DNA of 34,174 nucleotides, taken from assembly GCA_964448305.1 (NCBI GenBank), contig CAYUWB010000011.1, forward strand, positions 1 to 34,174. The letters are read 5' to 3'. Below, piece after piece: positions 17,388-26,128 of the stretch. This stretch comes from Thioglobus_C sp964448305 (GTDB lineage Bacteria > Pseudomonadota > Gammaproteobacteria > PS1 > Pseudothioglobaceae). Both the position numbers and the translations under genes were made by a program. Each line of letters starts with the position of its first letter. The first letter of the stretch is position 1. Below the pieces are notes generated by a model. It was given only the letters and a program-made list of their open reading frames with translations, made no database searches and was not told the origin of the DNA.

Positions 17388-18181
17388 CAATTCACTGAGA
17401 TAATCTCTTTGTCTTCGAAGCGAATAACACTTAGCTTCCCACCCCAAGAACACCCTTGATCCATTGGGTAAATATGTGCCTGTTTAACATTGGACAAAGT
17501 TGACCAATGTCCAAAAAATATATCAGTATCTTTTAAAGCTCGATTATTATGCAAGAACCAAGCTTTAAAGCCTGCTGGTGCAGTATCGTAGTTCATTTTA
17601 TGATTAAATTCCAAAGTATCATCATCTTTGCAAAAGCGCATGCGCATACAAGCATTAATGGTATATCGACAAGCATCCATCTCATCTAAGCCGTTTGACC
17701 AAGTATAAGGATGGTTGTCATACATATTGTTAATAAAGGCACCAACACCGTCACTTTGTAAATATCTTTCTACGTTTCTTGATTGTTTTAATGACATATT
17801 TTCATCCCAACTCGGTGGAATACCTGCATGCACTAAAATTGATTGATTGTGTTTAATCACCAAGGGCTGTTGTAATAAAAAATCAATCAATTGAGTGTGA
17901 TCTTTTGCATTAATAATATCAGTAAAAGTATCTCTGTTATTAGGTTTTAAGCCGCCTAGGGAGCAAGCTAACAAGTGAAAATCATGGTTACCTAAAACCA
18001 TTTTGGCATTATCACCCAGATCTTTAATAAATCGCAGTGTGTCTAATGATTTGTCACCACGATTAACCACATCACCTAAAAAGAACAATCGGTCTTTATC
18101 GATAGAAAATTTAATCTTTTTTAGTAAAGCTTGCAGCGAATCAAAACACCCTTGAACATCGCCAATCAAATAATCAGACAT
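17384..18181 (-). CDS. apaH: Symmetrical diadenosine tetraphosphatase
   Basis: Hydrolyses Ap4A to two ADP and can remove Np4 caps from RNA; cytoplasmic metallophosphatase. Metal-binding motifs GDVQG (7-11), GDVVNRG (36-42) and GNHD (64-67) are present. The 265-residue length is typical. It is the last gene of the pdxA-rsmA-apaG-apaH cluster, 2 bp after apaG, the same order as in E. coli; folA, which often follows, is absent. The gene ends against dapF with no room for a terminator. Confidence 0.95.
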   Translation of the reverse strand: MSDYLIGDVQGCFDSLQALLKKIKFSIDKDRLFFLGDVVNRGDKSLDTLRFIKDLGDNAKMVLGNHDFHLLACSLGGLKPNNRDTFTDIINAKDHTQLIDFLLQQPLVIKHNQSILVHAGIPPSWDENMSLKQSRNVERYLQSDGVGAFINNMYDNHPYTWSNGLDEMDACRYTINACMRMRFCKDDDTLEFNHKMNYDTAPAGFKAWFLHNNRALKDTDIFFGHWSTLSNVKQAHIYPMDQGCSWGGKLSVIRFEDKEIISVNC

Positions 18182-18183
18182 TG

Positions 18184-18555
18184 TTAGTGCAGTGTGTAGG
18201 GCTCACTAAGAACAAACTCAGGTATTTGGGCCTCAAACAGGTCGCCTTCGTCATTCACCATGCCGTAAGCACCTTTCATTAAGCCGGTAGTTGTTTTAAT
18301 CACTGCACCTGAAGAATATTGAAAACTCTCGCCAGGCATTAAATGTGGTTGATGGCCCACCACACCCTCGCCAATCACTTCTTCTATATGTCCAGTTTCA
18401 TCTTGAATGTGCCAACGACGCGTACGTAATTGCGCCCCTGTTTGCCCATTATTGGTGATGGTAATCGTATAAGAGTAGGCGTACTGATTGTGCTGAATAT
18501 CGGACTGCTCTTCTAAGTAAGTAACTTGAACATCGATTTTAATGTTGTTTTTCAT
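18184..18555 (-). CDS. apaG: ApaG domain protein (DUF525)
   Basis: Small beta-sandwich protein of unclear biochemical role, named for its place next to apaH and sometimes linked to Co2+ resistance. The family motif GEGVVGHQPHLMPGESFQYSSG is interrupted only by small changes, and the C-terminal PEFVLSEP is typical. The start at the ATG at 18555 (123 residues) is chosen because it aligns with E. coli ApaG; a longer frame from 18618 lies inside rsmA and adds 21 residues without family likeness. It overlaps rsmA by 17 bp and is 2 bp from apaH. Confidence 0.93.
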   Translation of the reverse strand: MKNNIKIDVQVTYLEEQSDIQHNQYAYSYTITITNNGQTGAQLRTRRWHIQDETGHIEEVIGEGVVGHQPHLMPGESFQYSSGAVIKTTTGLMKGAYGMVNDEGDLFEAQIPEFVLSEPYTLH

Positions 18556-19291
18556 AATCTTGAGTGAGTTTAATAAAATCTGCCACACTAAGCATTTCTG
18601 CTCTTTGTGACAAGTCAATTGAAGTTTGTTCTTGTGTTAATAAAGATTTTAAACAATTTCTAAGTGTTTTGCGACGTTGTGCAAAAGCGGCTTTAACCAC
18701 TTTTTCAAGCACAGTTGTATCGTTAATCAATGGCTGAGATAAAGGCTTAAGATAAACAATTGCAGAGTCAACTTTTGGCGCAGGATCAAAAGATTCTGGT
18801 GGCACAACAAAAATTAATTCTACCTCAAAAAAAGCTTGCATCATCACACTAAGACGGCCATAAGTTTTGTTGCCATGTGTTGCCACTATGCGCTCGACTA
18901 CTTCTTTTTGTAGCATAAAAGTCATGTCCTGCACCATGGCTCGATTCTGGAGTAAATGAAACAAAATAGGGGAGGAGATATTGTAAGGCAAGTTACCAAC
19001 AACTCTGATTGGGGTGGGTAGGGTGCTCAGATCAAATTTCATTGCATCACCCTGATGAATGGTTAAATTATTCTTACCCAAAGATTCTAATAAGCCAATC
19101 AAGTCTCGATCAATCTCAATCACATGAAGTTGATTTAATTTTTCTAACAAGGGCAGTGTCATTGCCCCTTGTCCAGGGCCGATTTCTAATAAATTATCAT
19201 CGGTCTTTGGCGCAATTGTAGCAACAATACGATCCACCACTTTGGTGTCAACCAAGAAGTTTTGTCCAAAACGTTTGCGGGCTTTATGCAT
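18539..19291 (-). CDS. rsmA: 16S rRNA dimethyladenosine transferase (KsgA)
   Basis: Dimethylates two adjacent adenosines near the 3' end of 16S rRNA (A1518 and A1519 in E. coli) during 30S assembly. It begins with the typical ARKRFGQNFLVD. The S-adenosylmethionine motif LLEIGPGQGAMT is near residue 35-46 and the catalytic NLPY is at 100-103. The ATG at 19291 (250 residues) is preferred over a TTG at 19303. It overlaps the end of pdxA by 8 bp (ATGCATAA) and overlaps apaG by 17 bp, so the cluster is likely translated in a coupled way. Confidence 0.96.
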   Translation of the reverse strand: MHKARKRFGQNFLVDTKVVDRIVATIAPKTDDNLLEIGPGQGAMTLPLLEKLNQLHVIEIDRDLIGLLESLGKNNLTIHQGDAMKFDLSTLPTPIRVVGNLPYNISSPILFHLLQNRAMVQDMTFMLQKEVVERIVATHGNKTYGRLSVMMQAFFEVELIFVVPPESFDPAPKVDSAIVYLKPLSQPLINDTTVLEKVVKAAFAQRRKTLRNCLKSLLTQEQTSIDLSQRAEMLSVADFIKLTQDYEKQH

Positions 19292-20246
19292 ATTGATTAT
19301 CAATAAAATTTTGTGCGTAATCTAGTGCGGTACCCAAACTACCCAAACTAATATTACCAGTACCTGCTAAATCAAGCGCCGTACCATGATCAACTGAGGT
19401 GCGAATAAATGGCAACCCTAGGGTGATATTAACCGCTTTTTTAAAGCCCAAGGTTTTAAGTACGGGCAGCCCTTGATCGTGATACATTGACAACACACAA
19501 TCAACACCCTTAAGTGCATCAGGGGTGAAAGCCGTATCAGCCGGAACACTACCACTTAAGTTTAGTCCTTGCTGGTTAAGCTCTTTAACCAAAGGATTGA
19601 TGATTTCAATTTCTTCACTACCAAGATACCCATCTTCTCCAGCATGAGGGTTTAAACCACAAACAACAATGTGTGGATTTTTAATGCCATAGCTTTGTAA
19701 GGCGGTATGAATAATATTAATGGTTTGTTTGAGTGAATCAGTCTGAATATGCTCGGCCACACTAGACAAAGGAATGTGTGTGGTTGCCAATGCCACGCTT
19801 AAACCTTTAGTGGCTAGCATCATTACGGTTTTAGGGGTGTTACTTAAATTAGCCAAATATTCTGTATGGCCAGTAAAATCAACCCCTGATTGGTTAATAA
19901 TACCTTTATGAACAGGGCCGGTTACCAGAGCTTCACATTTTTTATCAAGACAATGTTGCGTAGCAACATCTAATGTATTTAACACAAACCTTGCATTGTC
20001 AGAGTTTAGTACACCAGGTTTAACTTCGGCATTTGTTTTAATCGGAAAAACACAAATTTCACCAGGATTTGAAGCGCTCTCTTTCTCTTTGATTTTAATG
20101 GGTAAATTTAGCTTTTTTGCACGCGTCAACAGCAAATCTGGGTCGGAAAAAACCAATAGATTTTTATGGCTTTTTTTCTGTGCATAAACAACCGCTAAAT
20201 CAGGGCCGATGCCAGCAGGTTCTCCAGGGGTAAAAGCGATTGACAT
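19284..20246 (-). CDS. pdxA: 4-hydroxythreonine-4-phosphate dehydrogenase
   Basis: NAD-dependent step of pyridoxal 5'-phosphate synthesis in the DXP-dependent route. It starts with FTPGEPAGIGPDL. The three metal-binding histidines are visible as His157 (ATTHIPL), His201 (NPHAGEDG) and His256 (MYHDQGLP). The 320-residue length is normal. It heads the pdxA-rsmA-apaG-apaH cluster; the surA and lptD genes that precede it in E. coli are absent, and an RND efflux system is divergent instead. The ribosome binding site is weak. Confidence 0.96.
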   Translation of the reverse strand: MSIAFTPGEPAGIGPDLAVVYAQKKSHKNLLVFSDPDLLLTRAKKLNLPIKIKEKESASNPGEICVFPIKTNAEVKPGVLNSDNARFVLNTLDVATQHCLDKKCEALVTGPVHKGIINQSGVDFTGHTEYLANLSNTPKTVMMLATKGLSVALATTHIPLSSVAEHIQTDSLKQTINIIHTALQSYGIKNPHIVVCGLNPHAGEDGYLGSEEIEIINPLVKELNQQGLNLSGSVPADTAFTPDALKGVDCVLSMYHDQGLPVLKTLGFKKAVNITLGLPFIRTSVDHGTALDLAGTGNISLGSLGTALDYAQNFIDNQYA

Positions 20247-20463
20247 AAAAGTATAAAATTACCTATATTAAAAGTTTAGAATATAAACGATATTTTATAT
20301 ATATTTATCAAGATAACATATATATAAAATTTATTAAAAAACAATAACTTACAATACAGTTAAGTATTATTTAAATTATTTATTTAAAATAATATACACA
20401 GCATATTTTAATCATATAAAATTCTGTTAAAAGTTTATTTTCTTACTTAATAAAAGGTTAACT
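20247..20463. promoter_or_regulatory. AT-rich divergent spacer between pdxA and the RND operon
   Basis: This 217-bp space is the longest gene-free stretch of the window and strongly AT-rich. It must hold start signals for both pdxA (minus) and the RND adaptor (plus). Many TATAAT-like hexamers are present, but no single promoter stands out. A long dyad lies at 20292-20330. An aaagg element about 7 bases before the plus-strand ATG at 20464 is a good ribosome binding site. Confidence 0.5.
20292..20330. repeat. 39-bp near-perfect dyad (possible operator)
   Basis: Two perfect 13-bp inverted arms (20292-20304 and 20318-20330, attttatatatat and its complement) flank an inner inverted pair (ttatc 20305-20309, gataa 20312-20316). 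Only a central aa and one unpaired c at 20317 break the symmetry. There is no T-run pattern specific to one strand and no nearby gene end, so an operator or DNA-structure role is more likely than a terminator. Confidence 0.6.
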
Positions 20464-21612
20464 ATGAGCTCATCGATTACTCCTTTAGTCACTTCGGTTT
20501 TATTAGCGTTTTCCCTTCCTTCTCAATCCCAAATTTACAATCAAAATTCTGACAGTTTCGAGTCAGTCTATAACATTCAATCAGTTAGTGGCATGTCACT
20601 CGATAAAAGAGCCCTTTTAGGTGGCCTGGTTATTTCATCTACACAGGTGAGTTTATCTGCTCAAGTTTCGGGTGATGTATTAAGCGTGAGTGGTAAAGAG
20701 GGCGACATGTTTAAACAAGGGTCAACCTTAGTGACACTTGAACAAGAATCAATCCAAGCGCAAAGAGATTCTGCCTACGCAGAAATTGCCTCAGCCAATG
20801 AAGCGCTTAGAAACGCTGGCGTTCAATATTCACAGTCGATTGTATCGCCTAACTCTAACGGTATGTTTGGTGGCATCCCAGGCATGTTCTCAATGTTTAC
20901 AGATCCAATGTTAAAAATGAGTGGTCAAGGCAATCCTGAGTTTGATAAATTTGCCAACAGAACTTCTCGTTACACAGGCTACCAACAAGCCAAAAACAAA
21001 CTCAAGCAAGCAGAGCTTAATCTTAAACAAGTAGAAGAGCGCTTAAAAGACGCCAACGTTATCGCACCATTCGATGGTGTAATTGTGGTGAAAAACATCA
21101 ACCAAGGTGATGTTGTGCAGCCAGGCCAAACGCTAATGAAATTTGCCAATATTAAAGATCTCCAAGTGGAGGTTAATATTCCATCTCGATTAGTCGCTAG
21201 CTTAAAACTTGATAAAAAATACCGCATCAAACTAGACATTGCTAATATTGTGGTTGAAGCAACTTTATCTCAAATTTATCCAATTGCTGATAACAACAAA
21301 CACAGTGTTAAAGTAAAGTTTGACTTACCAGCAAACGTTCCTGTATTGGCAGGTGCTTATGCAGAAGTAGAAATCTTTGAAACAGATTCTGGCGTATTAA
21401 CCCCCGTTCTTCCAGAAGCGGCTATTATGTGGCGCTCAAGCCTGCCAAGTGTTTTTGTTATCAACCCAAAAACCAACCAAACCGAGCTAAGATTTGTGCG
21501 TTTGGGTGAGCAAGTAGGCAAGAACAAGAAAAGTGTTTTATCAGGCTTAAAGATTGGTGAAAAGATTGTTGCTAATCCAAACATCTTAATGGTCTCAGGA
21601 ATGGACATCTAA
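20464..21612 (+). CDS. RND efflux periplasmic adaptor subunit (HlyD/MFP family)
   Basis: Links an inner-membrane RND pump to an outer-membrane channel. An N-terminal hydrophobic segment (about 7-19) is a weak signal sequence with no positive charge and no lipobox Cys. The two lipoyl halves are near 65-92 and 197-230 (APFDGVIVV at 201-209, GDVVQPG at 215-221). The hairpin between them carries an unusual Met/Gly-rich insert at about 128-160 (Met134, 141, 144, 149, 152) before a coiled-coil helix (about 171-196). Beta-barrel and membrane-proximal domains follow. The permease gene starts 31 bp downstream; no TolC-like gene is in the window. Substrate unknown. Confidence 0.88.
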   Translation: MSSSITPLVTSVLLAFSLPSQSQIYNQNSDSFESVYNIQSVSGMSLDKRALLGGLVISSTQVSLSAQVSGDVLSVSGKEGDMFKQGSTLVTLEQESIQAQRDSAYAEIASANEALRNAGVQYSQSIVSPNSNGMFGGIPGMFSMFTDPMLKMSGQGNPEFDKFANRTSRYTGYQQAKNKLKQAELNLKQVEERLKDANVIAPFDGVIVVKNINQGDVVQPGQTLMKFANIKDLQVEVNIPSRLVASLKLDKKYRIKLDIANIVVEATLSQIYPIADNNKHSVKVKFDLPANVPVLAGAYAEVEIFETDSGVLTPVLPEAAIMWRSSLPSVFVINPKTNQTELRFVRLGEQVGKNKKSVLSGLKIGEKIVANPNILMVSGMDI

Positions 21613-21643
21613 TAAAAACTATTAATTAAAATATTAATAAACT

Positions 21644-24600
21644 ATGTCAGATAACAACGCAAACAAAATTGATGATAGTGATTTAGGTATAGCGGGCAAG
21701 TTAACCAAAGCCTTTATTACCTCACCACTTTCAATTATTCTCTTCTTCGCTATGTTGGGCGCGGGTATTATCGGCCTAATATCAACACCAAGACAAGAAG
21801 ACCCGCAAATCTCAGTGCCAATGATCGACTTATTTGTCGAGTATCCTGGTGCTACTTCTGATGAAGTCTCTAATATTATTGTTAAGCCGTTAGAGCGCCT
21901 AATGTCACAAATTCTGGGTGTCAAGCACGTTTACTCTGTGTCAGACAGAGGTCAAGGTATTATCACGGTAGAATTTGATGTTGGTCAAGAGATGAATGCC
22001 TCCATCATCAAGGTGCGTGACAAGATGCTCGCCAACCTTGACTTTATGCCACCCACTGCAAGAAAGCCACTTATTAAGCCTAAAGAAATTGATGACGTCT
22101 CTATTATTAATCTAACACTCTGGTCAAAGTCGCTCGATGATGGGCAATTAAGAGCGCTTGGGTTAGAGCTACTACAACAGCTTGAAAAAGTTAAAAACAC
22201 CAATAACGGTTTTGTGGTTGGTGGTCGTAAAGAAATTTTCCATATTGACGCCTACCCAGGTCGATTAGCAGGTTATGGTATTTCCATTCAGCAAATTGCA
22301 GGTACAGTTGGCTCAGCTAACGTTAGTGACCATACCGGTAATATTGAGCTTAATGGTTACAAAATGGAGGTCTACTCAGGCGATTTCTTTAAAAAGGTTG
22401 AAGATATTGAAAACTTAGTAGTCGCTGTTAATGATGGCATGCCTGTTTATGTGCGTGATGTAGCAGATGTGTATTACGCACCTGAAGAAACACACCATAT
22501 GGTTAATTACTACACGGGTAAAGCCAATAAAACCAACGTAAAAGCCACAGGCGAACAAGCAGTTACAATTGCAATCGCTAAGAAATTCGGCACCAATGGT
22601 GTTGAAGTCGCTGAAAATATTTTAGCCAAAGTGGAGGAATTAAAAGGCCGACTCATCCCAGATAATGTTGAAGTTAGTGTTACCAGAAACTACGGTAAAT
22701 CTGCTAAAGACAAGGTTAACGCTCTAATCAAAAAATTATTTATTGCAACTGGTGCGGTTACTTTACTAGTATGGTTTGCCTTAGGTTGGCGACCTGCGGT
22801 TGTAGTAACACTGGTTATTCCAGTGGTATTATTGATGACGATTTTCTCAGCTTGGATTTTGGGTATGACCATTGACCGAGTCAGTTTATTTGCACTAATT
22901 TTCTCAATCGGTATTTTGGTAGACGACGCCATCGTTGTTACCGAAAATATTTACAGACGTTGGCTAATTGATCATAAAATTACCATTGCAACAGCAATTG
23001 ATGCGGTAAGAGAAGTAGGTAATCCAACCATTTTAGCTACCTTTACCGTGGTTGCAGCGCTAGTACCAATGGCAGCGGTCAGTGGCATGATGGGGCCTTA
23101 CATGGCGCCGATTCCAGTATTAGGTTCAGTAGCAATGATGTTTTCATTATTTGCAGCCTTTGTCTTCACCCCGTACTTTATTATGAAGTTTGTGCCACCT
23201 TTAAATGTATTGCACAAAATGCATGAAAAAGAAGAGAAAGAAGGCAAGGTAATGTATGCATTCTTCCATGCAACAATTTCTAAATTATTCAGTGTTAAGA
23301 TTTATGGTTGGGGCTTTTTGATTGGCCTAATTATTGCCTTCTTTATGTCAATGTCAATGTTCTACACAACTTCAGTACCTGTGAAGATGTTGCCACTGGA
23401 TAACAAATCAGAATTCGGTGTTATGCTAGATATGGCAGACGGCACTGCACTTGCAGATACCGCATCAACACTACATAAGATGGCACAAGTATTACGTAAT
23501 ATGCCAGAAGTTGTTGCAATTCAATCTTACGCAGGCACTGCAAAACCATTTGATTTTAACGGCCTAGTGCGCCACTCTTACTTAAGACAAAACTCATCAG
23601 AAGGTGAATTGCAAATTCAACTGGCTGAGAAATCTGATCGTGATCGATCTAGTCATGAAATTGCACTTGAAGCGAGAGAGTTAATCAAGCAAATTGCTGC
23701 TGATGCTGGCGCTAATTACGCTGTCGTAGAGATGCCACCTGGTCCACCAGTGTTACGTCCTGTTGTTGCTGAAGTGTATGGTCCTGACAAAGAGACACGT
23801 CGTAAATTGGCCAATGACTTAACACAGATGTTTAAAGAATCAGGCACAATGACTGATATTGACAACCTGATGCGTGACGACTATCCAGTTATTAATTTCC
23901 AAGTAGATACTAAGAAAGCTTCTCGTTTTGGTGTCAGTGTACAAACCATTCAAGAAACTTTAGCCATGGCTATGAGTAGCTTTAATGTAACTACCATTCG
24001 CCTTAAGAATGCACTAGAACCTTCACGTGTTTGCTTAAAAGTACCATTGTCTAAACGCTCACAGTTGTCGTACTTAACACAATTACCAGTACCATCTCAG
24101 CACGGCGGCATGATTCCAATTTCTGAGTTAGGTTCATTTGTGTATAAAAAACAAGACGATTTAATCTTCCACAAAGATCTAGCAGATGTTGAATACGTTT
24201 TAGGCGAGCCTATTGGCCGTTTAAGTGCACCAGTTTATGCCATGTTTGGTGTGGATGATTTATTACTTAGATATCAAACAATTGATGGCAAAGAATTACA
24301 AGGTGAATGGTTAGGTCCACCTGAAGACCAAACGGTTCCAAGTTTTGAGTGGGCTGGTGAGTGGACAGTAACTTATGAAACCTTCCGTGATATGGGAATG
24401 GCCTTTGGTGTGGCACTGGTGGTTATTTATATGTTGGTTGTATGGCAGTTTGGTAACTTTATTATTCCTGCTATTATTATGGCGCCAATCCCATTAACGC
24501 TTTTAGGTATTGTGCCAGGGCACTGGATGCTAGGCGCAGAATTTACAGCAACCTCAATGATTGGCTGGATTGCACTGGCCGGTATTATTGTACGAAACTC

Positions 24601-25102
24601 TATCCTCTTGGTGGACTTTACCGTACAAGAGTACGCTAAAGGCATGCCATTCTTTGATGCGGTTATTTACTCTTGTTCGTCACGTACACGCCCAATCATG
24701 ATTACAGCCTTTGCCTTAGTAGGTGGTTCTAGTGTTATCTTGTCTGACCCTATCTTCCAAGGTATGGCAATCTCACTTTTATTTGGTGTACTAATCTCAA
24801 CTGTATTAACATTGATTGTAATTCCACTGGGTACGCTTTCAGCAGGTGAAGAATCTTGCCGTAACATTGCAGTAGGCATGGGTTTATTACCAGGCGATGC
24901 TGATGCTGATGCAAAATACAATGTAGAAAAAGCCCAAAAACCTAAAAAGGAAAAATCTGAAAAAACACCTAAAGATGCAAAGGAATGGATTAAAGCGGCA
25001 TTAGGTAAAAAGAAACAAGCCGATGATGCTAAAAAAGAAGATTCTGATGACAAAATAGACACCAACGGTCTACTTAAAAAAGAAGACAAAAATGATGTGT
25101 AG
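21644..25102 (+). CDS. RND efflux permease (AcrB/HAE-1-like)
   Basis: Proton-driven inner-membrane pump that partners with the adaptor just upstream. The protein starts with a cytoplasmic segment, then the first membrane helix (about 29-47) followed by TPRQEDPQISVP, a motif common in this group. Two large periplasmic domains and a second helix cluster follow. The proton-relay pair is Asp427-Asp428 in GILVDDAIVVTEN; two acids here favour drug or organic-substrate pumps over heavy-metal pumps. The 1152 residues exceed the usual 1020-1060 because of a highly charged Lys/Asp/Glu tail after about residue 1080. No Shine-Dalgarno sequence is visible before the ATG. No TolC gene is near. Confidence 0.93.
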   Translation: MSDNNANKIDDSDLGIAGKLTKAFITSPLSIILFFAMLGAGIIGLISTPRQEDPQISVPMIDLFVEYPGATSDEVSNIIVKPLERLMSQILGVKHVYSVSDRGQGIITVEFDVGQEMNASIIKVRDKMLANLDFMPPTARKPLIKPKEIDDVSIINLTLWSKSLDDGQLRALGLELLQQLEKVKNTNNGFVVGGRKEIFHIDAYPGRLAGYGISIQQIAGTVGSANVSDHTGNIELNGYKMEVYSGDFFKKVEDIENLVVAVNDGMPVYVRDVADVYYAPEETHHMVNYYTGKANKTNVKATGEQAVTIAIAKKFGTNGVEVAENILAKVEELKGRLIPDNVEVSVTRNYGKSAKDKVNALIKKLFIATGAVTLLVWFALGWRPAVVVTLVIPVVLLMTIFSAWILGMTIDRVSLFALIFSIGILVDDAIVVTENIYRRWLIDHKITIATAIDAVREVGNPTILATFTVVAALVPMAAVSGMMGPYMAPIPVLGSVAMMFSLFAAFVFTPYFIMKFVPPLNVLHKMHEKEEKEGKVMYAFFHATISKLFSVKIYGWGFLIGLIIAFFMSMSMFYTTSVPVKMLPLDNKSEFGVMLDMADGTALADTASTLHKMAQVLRNMPEVVAIQSYAGTAKPFDFNGLVRHSYLRQNSSEGELQIQLAEKSDRDRSSHEIALEARELIKQIAADAGANYAVVEMPPGPPVLRPVVAEVYGPDKETRRKLANDLTQMFKESGTMTDIDNLMRDDYPVINFQVDTKKASRFGVSVQTIQETLAMAMSSFNVTTIRLKNALEPSRVCLKVPLSKRSQLSYLTQLPVPSQHGGMIPISELGSFVYKKQDDLIFHKDLADVEYVLGEPIGRLSAPVYAMFGVDDLLLRYQTIDGKELQGEWLGPPEDQTVPSFEWAGEWTVTYETFRDMGMAFGVALVVIYMLVVWQFGNFIIPAIIMAPIPLTLLGIVPGHWMLGAEFTATSMIGWIALAGIIVRNSILLVDFTVQEYAKGMPFFDAVIYSCSSRTRPIMITAFALVGGSSVILSDPIFQGMAISLLFGVLISTVLTLIVIPLGTLSAGEESCRNIAVGMGLLPGDADADAKYNVEKAQKPKKEKSEKTPKDAKEWIKAALGKKKQADDAKKEDSDDKIDTNGLLKKEDKNDV

Positions 25103-25123
25103 CATCGATTAATAAAAAACAAT

Positions 25124-25156
25124 AAAAAATGGCTTCAAATCGAAGCCATTTTTTTT
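25124..25156. terminator. Strong bidirectional terminator between RND permease and lipA
   Basis: A perfect 13-bp stem (25124-25136 and 25142-25154) with a 5-base loop has a GC-containing core (tggcttc) flanked by an A-run on the left and a T-run on the right. It can therefore stop transcription from both sides: the RND operon on the plus strand and lipA on the minus strand. It sits 21 bp after the permease stop and 24 bp after the lipA stop. Confidence 0.9.
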
Positions 25157-25180
25157 GCCTATTTAAAAATAATTAAGCTA

Positions 25181-26128
25181 TTAACCGATTGACTCACCAG
25201 CCGCTTGTAGATCTGCATGATAAGACGAACGCACCATTGGCCCACTAGCCACCTGCGAAAAACCCATCTCAGTCGCTAACAGCTTGTAACGATCAAATTG
25301 CTCAGGCGTGATGTAGGCTTCAACTGCTAGATGATGCTTGCTTGGCTGCAAATATTGGCCTAGTGTTAGCATATCCACATCATGCGCTCGAAGATCTGTT
25401 AATACATCTAGCACTTGCTGTTCGCTCTCACCAACGCCCAGCATCAAACCTGATTTGGTTGTAACACTCGGGTGTTGTTGTTTAAATAATTGTAGCAGTT
25501 TTAATGAATACTCATAACTCGCCCCTGGACGTACTTTGGGATACAAGCTTGGCACAGTTTCAAGATTATGATTAAACACGTCAGGCGGGCAAGTTTCGAA
25601 TATCTCTAAGGCTTTTTCTACACGCCCTCTAAAATCAGGTGTGAGTATTTCAATCTTAACTTCTGGTGTCGTTTGTCTAATTTGATCAATACATTGTTTA
25701 AAGTGATTAGCACCGCCATCACGTAGATCATCTCGATCCACCGAAGTAATGACCACGTATTTAAGCGCCATTTTCTTAATGGTTTCAGCCAAATGTTTTG
25801 GCTCATCGGTATCCAGTGGCTTTGGTTTGCCGTGCGCCACATCACAAAATGGACAACGACGCGTACAGATTTGCCCCATGATCATAAAGGTTGCGGTACC
25901 ATGATTAAAGCATTCGCCTAAGTTAGGGCATTGCGCTTCTTCACAAACGGTAAATAACTTTTGATCCCGTAGGGTTTTTTTAAGTTGATCGACTTTAGAG
26001 CCGGCAGGGTGCTTGATGCGAATCCAGCTTGGTTTACGCAAAGGCGCACGTGTTGCATCTGGCTTAATCTTTAAACGCGCTGTTTTTGATTCGCCTTTTA
26101 AAGCCTTAATTTCAATATCTTGCAACAT
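25181..26128 (-). CDS. lipA: Lipoyl synthase
   Basis: Radical SAM enzyme that inserts two sulfurs into protein-bound octanoyl groups to make lipoate. The auxiliary cluster cysteines are Cys62, Cys67 and Cys73 (CEEAQCPNLGEC). The radical SAM motif is Cys88, Cys92, Cys95 (CTRRCPFC). The C-terminal RSSY, whose serine ligates the auxiliary cluster, is present. The 315-residue length is normal. The ATG lies 17 bp inside the end of lipB, suggesting coupled translation, and LipB supplies its octanoylated substrate. The gene ends at the bidirectional terminator. Confidence 0.98.
   Translation of the reverse strand: MLQDIEIKALKGESKTARLKIKPDATRAPLRKPSWIRIKHPAGSKVDQLKKTLRDQKLFTVCEEAQCPNLGECFNHGTATFMIMGQICTRRCPFCDVAHGKPKPLDTDEPKHLAETIKKMALKYVVITSVDRDDLRDGGANHFKQCIDQIRQTTPEVKIEILTPDFRGRVEKALEIFETCPPDVFNHNLETVPSLYPKVRPGASYEYSLKLLQLFKQQHPSVTTKSGLMLGVGESEQQVLDVLTDLRAHDVDMLTLGQYLQPSKHHLAVEAYITPEQFDRYKLLATEMGFSQVASGPMVRSSYHADLQAAGESIG

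Noticed and set aside
24667..25122. 151-codon open frame on the minus strand
   Set aside because: Antisense to the end of the RND permease; Ser/Phe-rich translation is the complement of its Lys-rich tail.
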